From: Halictus rubicundus
Lineage: Eukaryota > Arthropoda > Insecta > Hymenoptera > Halictidae
Length of the DNA: 64,000 nt
Direction of reading: 5' to 3'
Assembly: GCF_050948215.1 (NCBI RefSeq)
Contig: NW_027488594.1
Coordinates: 186,001-250,000, forward strand
The translations under genes were made by a program, and so were the position numbers. Each line of letters starts with the position of its first letter. Position 1 is the first letter of the stretch. This document shows positions 11,563 through 24,823 of this stretch, piece by piece. The notes under the pieces are model-generated. The model saw nothing but the letters and a program-made list of their open reading frames with translations. It made no database searches and was not told where the DNA came from.

Positions 11563-13440
11563 AAGTATAGGATATAGGATTGGATAGGGTAGAGGATAGG
11601 ATACGACAGAGGATAGGGTAGGATTGAGGATAGGATAGGAAAGAGGAAAGGATAGGATAGAGGATAGGATAGGATAGAGGATACGATATACGATTGGATA
11701 GTATAGAGAATAGGATACGATAGAGGATAGTATAGGATTGGATAGAGAATAGGATCGGATAGAGGATAGGATAGGATAGAGGATAGGATAGGATAGAGGA
11801 TAGGATAGGATAGAGGATAGGATAGGATAGGATAGGATAGAGCATAATGATAGGATACAGGATAGGATAGGATTGGATAGAGAATAGGATGGGATAGAGG
11901 ATAGGATAGGATAGAAGATAGGATAGGATAGAGAATAGGATAGGATAGATGATATTATAGGAAAGAGGATAGGATATGATAGAGGATACGATATTATAGA
12001 GGATATTATAGGATAGAGGATCGGTTAGGATAGAGGATAGGATAGGATAGAGGATAGGATAGGATAGAGGATAGGATAGGATATAGGATAGGATAGGATA
12101 GAGGATAGGATAGGATAGAGGATACTATATAGGATTGGATACGTTAGAGAATAGGATTGGATAGAGGATAGGATAGTATAGAGGAAAGGATAGGATAGAG
12201 GATAGGATAGGATAGAGGATAGGATAGGATAGAGGATTTGATAGGATAGAGGATAGGATAGGATAGATGATATTATAGGAAAGAGGATAGGATATGACAG
12301 AGGATACGATATTATAGAGGATAGGATACGATAGAGGATAGGATAGGATAGGATAGAGAATAGGATACGATAGAGGATAGGATAGGATTGGATAGAGAAT
12401 AGGATGGGATAGAGGGTAGGATAGGATAGAGGATAGGATAGGATAGAGGATAGGATAGGATAGAGGATCGGATAGGATAGAGGAGAGGATAGGATAGAGG
12501 ATAGGATAGGATAGAGGATACGATATACGATTGGATAGGATAGGGAATAGGATACGATAGAGGATAGTATAGGGTTGGATAGAGAATAGGATGGGATAGA
12601 GGATAGGATAGGATAGAGGATAGGATAGGATAGAGAATAGGATAGGATAGATGATATTATAGGAAAGAGAATAGGATATGATAGAGGATACGATATTATA
12701 GAGGATAGGATAGGATAGAGGATAGGATAGGACAGAGGATAGGATAGGATACAGGATAGGATAGGATAGAGGATAGGATAGGATAGAGGATAGGATAGGA
12801 TAGATGATATTATAGGAAAGAGAATAGGATATGATAGAGGATACGATATTATAGAGGATAGGATAGGATAGAGGATCGGATAGGATAGAGTATAGGTTAT
12901 AGGATTGGATAGGGTAGAGGATAGGATACGACAGAGGGTAGGGTAGGATTGAGGATAGGATAGGAAAGAGGATAGGATAGGATAGAGGATAGGATAGGAT
13001 AGAGGATAGGATAGGTTATAGGATAGGATAGGATAGAGGATAGGATAGGATAGAGGATACTATATAGGATTGGATAGGATGGAGAATAGGATGGGATAGA
13101 GGATAGGATAGTATAGAGGAAAGGATAGGATAGAGGATAGGATAGGATAGAGGAAACGATATACGATTGGATAGTATAGAGAATAGGATACGATAGAGGA
13201 TAGTATAGGATTGGATAGAGAATAGGATCGGATCGAGGATAGGATAGGATAGAGGATAGGATAGGATACAGGATAGGATAGGATTGGATAGAGGATAGGA
13301 TAGGATAGGATGGGATAGAGGATAGGATAGGATAGAGGATAGGATAGGATAGAGAATAGGATAGGATAGATGATATTATAGGAAAGAGGATAGGATATGA
13401 TAGAGGATACGATATTATAGAGGATAGGATAGGATAGAGG

Positions 13441-15255
13441 ATCGGTTAGGATAGAGGATAGGATAGGAAAGAGGATAGGATAGGATAGAGGATAGGATAG
13501 GATATAGGATAGGATAGGATAGAGGATAGGATAGAATAGAGGATACTATATAGGATTGGATAGGATAGAGAATAGGATGGGATAGAGGATAGGATAGTAT
13601 AGAGGAAAGGATAGGATAGAGGATAGGATAGGATAGAGGATAGGATAGGATAGATTATAGGATAGCATAGAGGATAGGATAGGATAGGGTAGAGGATAGG
13701 ATAGGGTAGAGGATAGGATAGGATAGAGGATAGGATAGGATAAAGGATATGAGAGGATAGAGGATAGGATAGGATAGAGGATAGGATAGGATAGAGGATA
13801 GGATAAGATAGAGGATAGGATAGGATAGGATAGGATAGAGGATAGGATAGGATAGAGGATAGGATAGGATAGAGGATAGGATAGGATAGAGGATAGGATA
13901 GGATAGAGGGTAGGATAGGATAGAGGATAGGATAGGATAGAGGATAGGATAGGATAGAGGATAGGATAGCATGGAGGATAGGATAGGATAGAGGTATAGG
14001 ATAGGATACAGGATAGGATAGGATAGAGGATAGGATAGGATAGAGGAGTGGATAGGATAGAGGATAGGATAGGATAGAGGATAGGATAGGATAGAGGATA
14101 AGATAGGATAGAGAATAGGATAGGGTAAATTATATTATAGGTTAGGGGATACGATATTATAGAGGATAGGATAGGATAGAGGATCGGATAGGATAGAGGA
14201 TAGGATAGGATAGAGGATAGGATAGGATAGAGGATAGGATAGGATAGAGGAGAGGATAGGATAGAGTATAGGATAGGATAAAGGATAGGATAGGATAGAG
14301 GATAGGATAGGATAGAGGATAGGATAGGATACAGGATAGGATAGGATAGAGGATAGGATAGGATAGAGGATAGGATAGGATAGATGATATTATAGGAAAG
14401 AAAATAGGATATGATAGAGGATACGATATTATAGAGGATAGGGTAGGATAGAGGATCGGATAGGATAGAGTATAGGTTATAGGATTGGATAGGGTAGAGG
14501 ATAGGATACGACAGAGGATAGGGTAGGATTGAGGATAGGATAGGAAAGAGGATAGGATAGGATAGAGGATAGGATAGGATAGAGGATAGGATAGGTTATA
14601 GGATAGGATAGGATAGAGGATAGGATAGGATAGAGGATACTATATAGGATTGGATAGGATAGAGAATAGGATGGGATAGAGGATAGGATAGTATAGAGGA
14701 AAGGATAGGATAGAGGATAGGATAGGATAGAGGATACGATATACGATTGGATAGTATAGAGAATAGGATACGATAGAGGATAGTATAGGATTGGATAGAG
14801 AATAGGATCGGATAGAGGATAGGATAGGATAGAGGATAGGATAGGATACTGGATAGGATAGGATTGGATAGAGAATAGGATGGGATAGAGGATAGGATAG
14901 GGTAGAGGATAGGATAGGATAGGATAGAGAATGGGATAGGATAGACGATATTATAGGAAAGAGAATAGGATATGATAGAGGATACGATATTATAGAGGAT
15001 AGGATAGGATAGAGGATCGGATAGGATAGAGGATAGGATAGGGTAGAGGATATGATAGGATAGAGGATAGGATAGGATAGAGGATAGGATAGGATAGAGT
15101 ATAGGTTATAGGATTGGATAGGGTAGAGGATAGGATACGACAGAGGATAGGGTAGGATTGAGGATAGGATAGGAAAGAGGATAGGATAGGATAGAGGATA
15201 GGATAGGATAGAGGTATAGGATAGGATACAGGATAGGATAGGATAGAGGATAGGA
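13441..15255. repeat. B-type spacer between the two B blocks
   Basis: This satellite belongs to compartment B but lies outside the paired block. It carries GATTATAGGATAGCATAGAG near 13651, GATATGAGAGG near 13748, GAGGTATAGG near 13991 and the AT box at 14126, and so resembles the interior of the B blocks. It is probably another, partial copy of the same higher-order unit. No gene or unique sequence is present. Confidence 0.78.
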
Positions 15256-18200
15256 TAGGATAGTGGATAGGATAAGATAGAGGATAGGATAGGATAGGAT
15301 AGGATAGAGGATATGATAGGATAGAGGATAGGATAGGATAGAGGATAGGATAGGATAGAGGATAGGATAGGATAGAGGATAGGATAGGATAGAGGATAGG
15401 ATAGCATGGAGGATAGGATAGGATAGAGGTATAGGATAGGATACAGGATAGGATAGGATAGAGGATAGGATAGGATAGAGGATAAGATAGGATAGAGAAT
15501 AGGATAGGGTAAATTATATTATAGGTTAGGGGATACGATATTATAGAGGATAGGATAGGATAGAGGATCGGATAGGATAGAGGATAGGATAGGATAGAGG
15601 ATAGGATAGGATAGAGGATAGGATAGGATAGAGGAGAGGATAGGATAGAGTATAGGATAGGATAAAGGATAGGATAGAGGATAGGATAGGATAGAGGATA
15701 GGATAGGATACAGGATAGGATAGGATACAGGATAGGATAGGATAGAGGATAGGATAGGATAGATGATATTATAGGAAAGAAAATAGGATATGATAGAGGA
15801 TACGATATTATAGAGGATAGGATAGGATAGAGGATCGGATAGGATAGAGTATAGGTTATAGGATTGGATAGGGTAGAGGATAGGATACGACATAGGATAG
15901 GGTAGGATAGAGGATAGGATAGGATAGATTATAGGATAGCATAGAGGATAGGATAGGATAGGGTAGAGGATAGGATAGGGTAGAGGATAGGATAGGATAG
16001 AGGATAGGATAGGATAAAGGATATGAGAGGATAGAGGATAGGATAGGATAGAGGATAGGATAGGATAGAGGATAGGATAAGATAGAGGATAGGATAGGAT
16101 AGGATAGGATAGAGGATAGGATAGGATAGAGGATAGGATAGGATAGAGGATAGGATAGGATAGAGGATAGGATAGGATAGAGGATAGGATAGGATAGAGG
16201 ATAGGATAGGATAGAGGATAGGATAGCATGGAGGATAGGATAGGATAGAGGTATAGGATAGGATACAGGATAGGATAGGATAGAGGATAGGATAGGATAG
16301 AGGAGTGGATAGGATAGAGGATAGGATAGGATAGAGGATAGGATAGGATAGAGGATAGGATAGGATAGAGGATAAGATAGGATAGAGAATAGGATAGGGT
16401 AAATTATATTATAGGTTAGGGGATATGATATTATAGAGGATAGGATAGGATAGAGGATCGGATAGGATAGAGGATAGGATAGGATAGAGGATAGGATAGG
16501 ATAGAGGATAGGATAGGATAGAGGATCGGTTAGGATAGAGGATAGGATAGGATAGAGGATAGGATAGGATAGAGGATAGGATAGGATATAGGATAGGATA
16601 GGATAGAGGATAGGATAGGATAGGGGATAGGATAGGATAGAGGATACTATATAGGATTGGATAGGATAGAGAATAGGATGGGATAGAGGATAGGATAGTA
16701 TAGAGGGAAGGATAGGATAGAGGATAGGATAGGATAGAGGATAGGATAGGATAGAGGATAGGATAGGATAGAGGATAGGATAGGATAGATGATATTATAG
16801 GAAAGAGGATAGGATAGGACAGAGGATACGATATTATAGAGGATAGGATACGATAGAGGATAGGATAGGATACGATAGAGGATAGGATAGGATTGGATAG
16901 AGAATAGGATGGGATAGAGGATAGGATAGGATAGAGGATAGGATAGGATAGAAGATAGGATAGGATTGGATAGAGAATAGGATGGGATAGAGGATAGGAT
17001 AGGATAGAGGATAGGATAGGATAGAGGATAGGATAGGATAGAGGATCGGATAGGATAGAGGAGAGGATAGGATAGAGTATAGGATAGGATAAAGGATAGG
17101 ATAGGATAGAGGATAGGATAGGATAGAGGATAGGATAGGATACAGGATAGGATAGGATAGAGGATAGGATAGGATAGATTATAGGATAGCATAGAGGATA
17201 GGATAGGATAGGGTAGAGGATAGGATAGGGTAGAGGATAGGATAGGATAGAGGATAGGATAGGATAAAGGATATGAGAGGATAGAGGATAGGATAGGATA
17301 GAGGATAGGATAGGATAGTGGATAGGATAAGATAGAGGATAGGATAGGATAGGATAGGATAGAGGATATGATAGGATAGAGGATAGGATAGGATAGAGGA
17401 TAGGATAGGATAGAGGATAGGATAGGATAGAGGATAGGATAGGATAGAGGATAGGATAGCATGGAGGATAGGATAGGATAGAGGTATAGGATAGGATACA
17501 GGATAGGATAGGATAGAGGATAGGATAGGATAGAGGATAAGATAGGATAGAGAATAGAATAGGGTAAATTATATTATAGGTTAGGGGATACGATATTATA
17601 GAGGATAGGATAGGATAGAGGATCGGATAGGATAGAGGATAGGATAGGATAGAGGATAGGATAGGATAGAGGATAGGATAGGATAGAGGAGAGGATAGGA
17701 TAGAGTATAGGATAGGATAAAGGATAGGATAGAGGATAGGATAGGGTAGAGGATAGGATAGGATACAGGATAGGATAGGATAGAGGATAGGATAGGATAG
17801 AGGATAGGATAGGATAGATGATATTATAGGAAAGAAAATAGGATATGATAGAGGATACGATATTATAGAGGATAGGATAGGATAGAGGATCGGATAGGAT
17901 AGAGTATAGGTTATAGGATTGGATAGGGTAGAGGATAGGATACGACAGAGGATAGGGTAGGATAGAGGATAGGATAGGATAGATTATAGGATAGCATAGA
18001 GGATAGGATAGGATAGGGTAGAGGATAGGATAGGGTAGAGGATAGGATAGGATAGAGGATAGGATAGGATAAAGGATATGAGAGGATAGAGGATAGGATA
18101 GGATAGAGGATAGGATAGGATAGAGGATAGGATAAGATAGAGGATAGGATAGGATAGGATAGGATAGAGGATAGGATAGGATAGAGGATAGGATAGGATA

Positions 18201-21200
18201 GAGGATAGGATAGGATAGAGGATAGGATAGGATAGAGGATAGGATAGCATGGAGGATAGGATAGGATAGAGGTATAGGATAGGATACAGGATAGGATAGG
18301 ATAGAGGATAGGATAGGATAGAGGAGTGGATAGGATAGAGGATAGGATAGGATAGAGGATAGGATAGGATAGAGGATAAGATAGGATAGAGAATAGGATA
18401 GGGTAAATTATATTATAGGTTAGGGGATATGATATTATAGAGGATAGGATAGGATAGAGGATCGGATAGGATAGAGGATAGGATAGGATAGAGGATAGGA
18501 TAGGATAGAGGATAGGATAGGATAGAGGATCGGTTAGGATAGAGGATAGGATAGGATAGAGGATAGGATAGGATAGAGGATAGGATAGGATATAGGATAG
18601 GATAGGATAGAGGATAGGATAGGATAGGGGATAGGATAGGATAGAGGATACTATATAGGATTGGATAGGATAGAGAATAGGATGGGATAGAGGATAGGAT
18701 AGTATAGAGGGAAGGATAGGATAGAGGATAGGATAGGATAGAGGATAGGATAGGATAGAGGATAGGATAGGATAGAGGATAGGATAGGATAGATGATATT
18801 ATAGGAAAGAGGATAGGATAGGACAGAGGATACGATATTATAGAGGATAGGATACGATAGAGGATAGGATAGGATACGATAGAGGATAGGATAGGATTGG
18901 ATAGAGAATAGGATGGGATAGAGGATAGGATAGGATAGAGGATAGGATAGGATAGAGGATAGGATAGGATAGAGGATAGGATAGGATAGAGGATAGGATA
19001 GGATAGAGGATAGGATAGGATAGAGGATAGGATAGGATACAGGATAGGATAGGATAGAGGATAGGATACGATAGAGGATAGTATAGGGTTGGATAGAGAA
19101 TAGGATGGGATAGAGGATAGGATAGGATAGAGGATAGGATAGGATAGAGAATAGGATAGGATAGATGATATTATAGGAAAGAGAATAGGATATGATAGAG
19201 GATACGATATTATAGAGGATAGGATAGGATAGAGGATCGGATAGGATAAAGTATAGGATATAGGATTGGATAGGGTAGAGGATAGGATACGACAGAGGAT
19301 AGGGTAGGATTGAGGATAGGATAGGAAAGAGGAAAGGATAGGATAGAGGATAGGATAGGATAGAGGATACGATATACGATTGGATAGTATAGAGAATAGG
19401 ATACGATAGAGGATAGTATAGGATTGGATAGAGAATAGGATCGGATAGAGGATAGGATAGGATAGAGGATAGGATAGGATAGAGGATAGGATAGGATAGA
19501 GGATAGGATAGGATAGGATAGGATAGAGCATAATGATAGGATACAGGATAGGATAGGATTGGATAGAGAATAGGATGGGATAGAGGATAGGATAGGATAG
19601 AAGATAGGATAGGATAGAGAATAGGATAGGATAGATGATATTATAGGAAAGAGGATAGGATATGATAGAGGATACGATATTATAGAGGATATTATAGGAT
19701 AGAGGATCGGTTAGGATAGAGGATAGGATAGGATAGAGGATAGGATAGGATAGAGGATCGGATAGGATAAAGTATAGGATATAGGATTGGATAGGGTAGA
19801 GGATAGGATACGACAGAGGATAGGGTAGGATTGAGGATAGGATAGGAAAGAGGAAAGGATAGGATAGAGGATAGGATAGGATAGAGGATACGATATACGA
19901 TTGGATAGTATAGAGAATAGGATACGATAGAGGATAGTATAGGATTGGATAGAGAATAGGATCGGATAGAGGATAGGATAGGATAGAGGATAGGATAGGA
20001 TAGAGGATAGGATAGGATAGAGGATAGGATAGGATAGGATAGGATAGAGCATAATGATAGGATACAGGATAGGATAGGATTGGATAGAGAATAGGATGGG
20101 ATAGAGGATAGGATAGGATAGAAGATAGGATAGGATAGAGAATAGGATAGGATAGATGATATTATAGGAAAGAGGATAGGATATGATAGAGGATACGATA
20201 TTATAGAGGATATTATAGGATAGAGGATCGGTTAGGATAGAGGATAGGATAGGATAGAGGATAGGATAGGATAGAGGATAGGATAGGATATAGGATAGGA
20301 TAGGATAGAGGATAGGATAGGATAGAGGATACTATATAGGATTGGATACGTTAGAGAATAGGATTGGATAGAGGATAGGATAGTATAGAGGAAAGGATAG
20401 GATAGAGGATAGGATAGGATAGAGGATAGGATAGGATAGAGGATAGGATAGGATAGAGGATAGGATAGGATAGATGATATTATAGGAAAGAGGATAGGAT
20501 ATGACAGAGGATACGATATTATAGAGGATAGGATACGATAGAGGATAGGATAGGATAGGATAGAGAATAGGATACGATAGAGGATAGGATAGGATTGGAT
20601 AGAGAATAGGATGGGATAGAGGATAGGATAGGATAGAGGATAGGATAGGATAGAGGATAGGATAGGATAGAGGATCGGATAGGATAGAGGAGAGGATAGG
20701 ATAGAGGATAGGATAGGATAGAGGATACGATATACGATTGGATAGGATAGGGAATAGGATACGATAGAGGATAGTATAGGGTTGGATAGAGAATAGGATG
20801 GGATAGAGGATAGGATAGGATAGAGGATAGGATAGGATAGAGAATAGGATAGGATAGATGATATTATAGGAAAGAGAATAGGATATGATAGAGGATACGA
20901 TATTATAGAGGATAGGATAGGATAGAGGATAGGATAGGACAGAGGATAGGATAGGATACAGGATAGGATAGGATAGAGGATAGGATAGGATAGAGGATAG
21001 GATAGGATAGATGATATTATAGGAAAGAGAATAGGATATGATAGAGGATACGATATTATAGAGGATAGGATAGGATAGAGGATCGGATAGGATAGAGTAT
21101 AGGTTATAGGATTGGATAGGGTAGAGGATAGGATACGACAGAGGGTAGGGTAGGATTGAGGATAGGATAGGAAAGAGGATAGGATAGGATAGAGGATAGG

Positions 21201-21647
21201 ATAGGATAGAGGATAGGATAGGTTATAGGATAGGATAGGATAGAGGATAGGATAGGATAGAGGATACTATATAGGATTGGATAGGATAGAGAATAGGATG
21301 GGATAGAGGATAGGATAGTATAGAGGAAAGGATAGGATAGAGGATAGGATAGGATAGAGGAAACGATATACGATTGGATAGTATAGAGAATAGGATACGA
21401 TAGAGGATAGTATAGGATTGGATAGAGAATGGGATCGGATCGAGGATAGGATAGGATAGAGGATAGGATAGGATACAGGATAGGATAGGATTGGATAGAG
21501 GATAGGATAGGATAGGATGGGATAGAGGATAGGATAGGATAGAGGATAGGATAGGATAGAGAATAGGATAGGATAGATGATATTATAGGAAAGAGGATAG
21601 GATATGATAGAGGATACGATATTATAGAGGATAGGATAGGATAGAGG
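15256..21647. repeat. B block, copy 2
   Basis: This is the partner of 7400-13440. The shift changes in discrete steps: 7856 at the start, 7925 at the first AT box, 7942, 7908, 7856, then 7686 at GAGCATAATG (11840/19526), then 8207 at the last landmarks (12934/21141 and 13231/21438). The change from 7856 to 7686 is 170 bases, ten monomers lost in this copy. The later rise of 521 equals a tandem duplication inside this copy. It also keeps the internal repeat seen in copy 1 (AT boxes 15510/17565 and 16400/18404). The block ends near 21647, where the first C-type marker begins shortly afterwards. Confidence 0.87.
19245..20287. repeat. 521-base tandem duplication within B copy 2
   Basis: GATAAAGTATAGG at 19245 and 19766, GAGCATAATGATAGG at 19526 and 20047, and GAGGATATTATAGG at 19685 and 20206 are all separated by exactly 521 bases. 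B copy 1 has a single GAGCATAATG, at 11840. The duplication therefore probably arose after the two B blocks separated. No difference between the copies stood out in the parts compared, but the outer edges were not fixed to the base. Confidence 0.88.
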
Positions 21648-24600
21648 ATCGGATAGGATAGAGGATAGGATAGGATAGAGGATAGGATAGGATAGAGGAT
21701 AGGATAGGGTAGAGGACAGGATAGAGTATAGGATAGGGGATTGGATAGGATAGAAGATAGGAGACGATAGTGGATAGGATAGGATAGAGGATAGGATAGG
21801 ATAGAGAATAGGATAGGATAGAGTATAGGTTATAGGATTGGATAGGGTAGAGGATAGGGTACGACAGAGGATAGGGTAGGATTGAGGATAGGGTAGGATT
21901 GAGGATAGGATAGGAAAGAGGATAGGATAGGATAGAGGATAGGATAGGATAGAGGATAGGATAGGTTAGGAGATAGGATAGGATAGAGGATAGGATAGGA
22001 TAGAGGATAGGATAGGATAAGAGGATCGGATAGGATAGAGGATAGGATTGGATAGCGGAAAGGATAGGATAGAGGATAGGATAGGATAGAGGATAGGATA
22101 GGATAAAGAGTAGGATAGGATAGAGGATAGGATAGGATAGAGGATAGGATAGGATACAGGATAGGATAGGATAGAGGATCGGATAGGATAGAAGATACGA
22201 TATAGGATTGGATAGGATAGAGAATAGGATACGATAGAGGATAGGATAGAATTGGATAGAGAATAGGATGGGATAGAGGATAGGATAGGGTAGAGGATAG
22301 GATAGGATAGAGAATGGGATAGGATAGATGATATTATAGAAAAGAGAATAGGATATGATAGAGGATACGATATTATAGAGGATAGGATAGGATAGAGGAT
22401 CGGATAGGATAGAGGATAGGATAGGATGGAGGATAGGATAGGATAGAGGATAGGATAGGATAGAGGATAGGATAGGATAGAGGATAGGATAGGATAGAGG
22501 ATAGGATAGGATAGATTATAGGATAGCATAGAGGATAGGATAGGATAGGGTAGAGGATAGGATAGGGTAGAGGATAGGATAGGATAGAGGATAGGATAGG
22601 ATAGAGGATAGGATAGGATAGAGGTATAGGATAGGATACAGGATAGGATAGGATAGAGGATAGGATAGGATAGAGGAGTGGATAGGATAGAGGATAGGAT
22701 AGGATAGAGGATAGGATAGGATAGAGGATAGGATAGGATAGAGAATAGGATAGGGTAAATTATATTATAGGTTAGGGGATACGATATTATAGAGGATAGG
22801 ATAGGATAGAGGATCGGATAGGATAGAGGATAGGATAGGATAGAGGATAGGATAGGATAGAGGATAGGATAGGATAGAGGAGAGGATAGGATAGAGTATA
22901 GGATAGGATAACGGATAGGATAGGATAGAGGATAGGATAGGATAGAGGATTGGATAGGATACAGGATAGGATAGGATAGAGGATAGGATAGGATAGAGGA
23001 TACGATATACGATTGGATAGGATAGAGAATAGGATACGATAGAGGATAGTATAGGGTTGGATAGAGAATAGGATGGGATAGAGGATAGGATAGGATAGAG
23101 GATAGGATAGGATAGAGAATTGGATAGGATAGATGATATTATAGGAAAGAGAATAGGATATGATAGAGGATACGATATTATAGAGGATAGGATAGAATAG
23201 AGGATCGGATAGGATAGAGGATAGGATAGGATAGAGGATAGGATAGGATAGAGGATAGGATAGGGTAGAGGACAGGATAGAGGCTAGGATAGGGGATTGG
23301 ATAGGATAGAAGATAGGAGACGATAGTGGATAGGATAAGATAGAGGATAGGATAGGATAGAGAATAGGATAGGATAGAGTATAGGTTATAGGATTGGATA
23401 GGGTAGAGGATAGGATACGACAGAGGATAGGGTAGGATTGTGGATAGGATAGGAAAGAGGATAGGATAGAGGATAGGATAGGATATAGGATAGGATAGGA
23501 TAGAGGATAGGATAGGATAGAGGATACTATATAGGATTGGTTAGGATAGAGAATAGGATACGATAGAGAATAGGATACGATAGAGGATAGGATAGGATTG
23601 GATAGAGAATAGGATGCGATACAGGATAGGATAGGAGAGAGTATAGAATAGGATAGAGAATAGGATAGGATAGATGATATTATAGGAAAGAGGATAGGAT
23701 ATGTTAGAGGATACGATATTATAGAGGATAGGATAGGATAGAGGATCGGATAGGATACAGGATAGGATAGGATAGAGGATACTATATAGGATTGGATAGG
23801 ATAGAGAATAGGATACGATAGAGGATAGGATAGGATTGGATAGAGAATAGGATGGGATAGAGGATAGGATAGGATAGAGGTTAGGATAGGATAAGAGGAT
23901 AGGATAGGATAGAGGATAGGATAGGGTAGATGATAGGATAGGATAGAGGATCGGATAGGATAGAGGATAGGATAGGGTAGAGGACAGGATAGAGGATAGG
24001 ATAGGGGATTGGATAGGATAGAAGATAGGAGACGATAGTGGATAGGATAGGATAGAGGATAGGACAGGATAGAGAATAGGATAGAGTATAGGTTATAGGA
24101 TTGGATAGGGTAGAGGATAGGATACGACAGAGGATAGTGTAGGATTGAGGATAGGATAGGAAAGAGGATAGGATAGGATAGAGAATAGGATAGGATAGAG
24201 GATAGGATAGGTTAGGGGAAAGGATAGGATAGAGGATAGGATAGGATAGAGGACAGGATAGGATAGCGGAAAGGATAGGATAGAGGATAGGATAGGATAG
24301 AGGATAGGTTAGGATAGAGGATAGGATAGGATAGAGGATCGGATAGGATAGAAGATACGATATAGGATTGGATAGGATAGAGAATAGGATACGATAGAGG
24401 ATAGGATAGGATTGGATAGAGAATAGGATGGGATAGAGGATAGGATAGGGTAGAGGATAGGATAGGATAGAGAATGGTATAGGATAGATGATATTATAGA
24501 AAAGAGAATAGGATATGATAGAGGATACGATATTATAGAGGATAGGATAGGATAGAGGATCGGATAGGATAGAGGATAGGATAGGATAGAGGATAGGATA

Positions 24601-24823
24601 GGATAGGATAGGCTAGGATAGAGGATAGGATAGGATAGAGGATAGGATAGGATAGAGGATAGGATAGGTTAGGGGATAGGATAGGATAGAGGATAGGATA
24701 GGATAGAGGATAGGATAGGATAAGAGGATCGGATAGGATAGAGGATAGGATAGGATAGCGGAAAGGATAGGATAGAGGATAGGATAGGATAGAGGATAGG
24801 ATAGGATAGAGAATAGGATAGGG
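21648..24823. repeat. B-to-C transition zone
   Basis: The first copy of the C marker GGGGATTGGATAGGATAGAA, followed by GATAGGAGACGATAGTGG, lies near 21736, with more near 23292 and 24005. The last B marker, GATTATAGGATAGCATAGAG, is near 22512 and is followed by GAGGTATAGG (22620) and an AT box (22756). B and C signatures therefore interleave over about 800 bases. The first GAGGTTAGGATAGGATAAGA unit is near 23878. No gene is present. Confidence 0.8.
21867..21900. repeat. Private single-monomer duplication
   Basis: The variant unit GAGGATAGGGTAGGATT occurs twice in succession (21867-21883 and 21884-21900). In the other copies of this neighbourhood (for example near 23424 and 24138) it, or a close relative, appears once. 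This is a one-monomer slippage event. Confidence 0.85.

Larger units (their letters stand above)
7400..13440. repeat. B block, copy 1
   Basis: This roughly 6 kb block has a second copy at about 15256-21647. Paired landmarks: GATAGTGG 7403 and 15259; AT boxes 7585/15510, 8458/16400, 9657/17565 and 10548/18404; GAGCATAATGATAGG 11840 and 19526; GAGGGTAGGGTAGG 12934 and 21141; GATCGAGG 13231 and 21438. Within this copy, the stretch from 7585 repeats at 9657 (2072-base shift; 8458 to 10548 is 2090). B-type markers GATTATAGGATAGCATAGAG (near 8001, 9267, 10073) and GATATGAGAGGATAGAGG (near 8097, 9364, 10168) are frequent. No gene is present. Confidence 0.87.
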
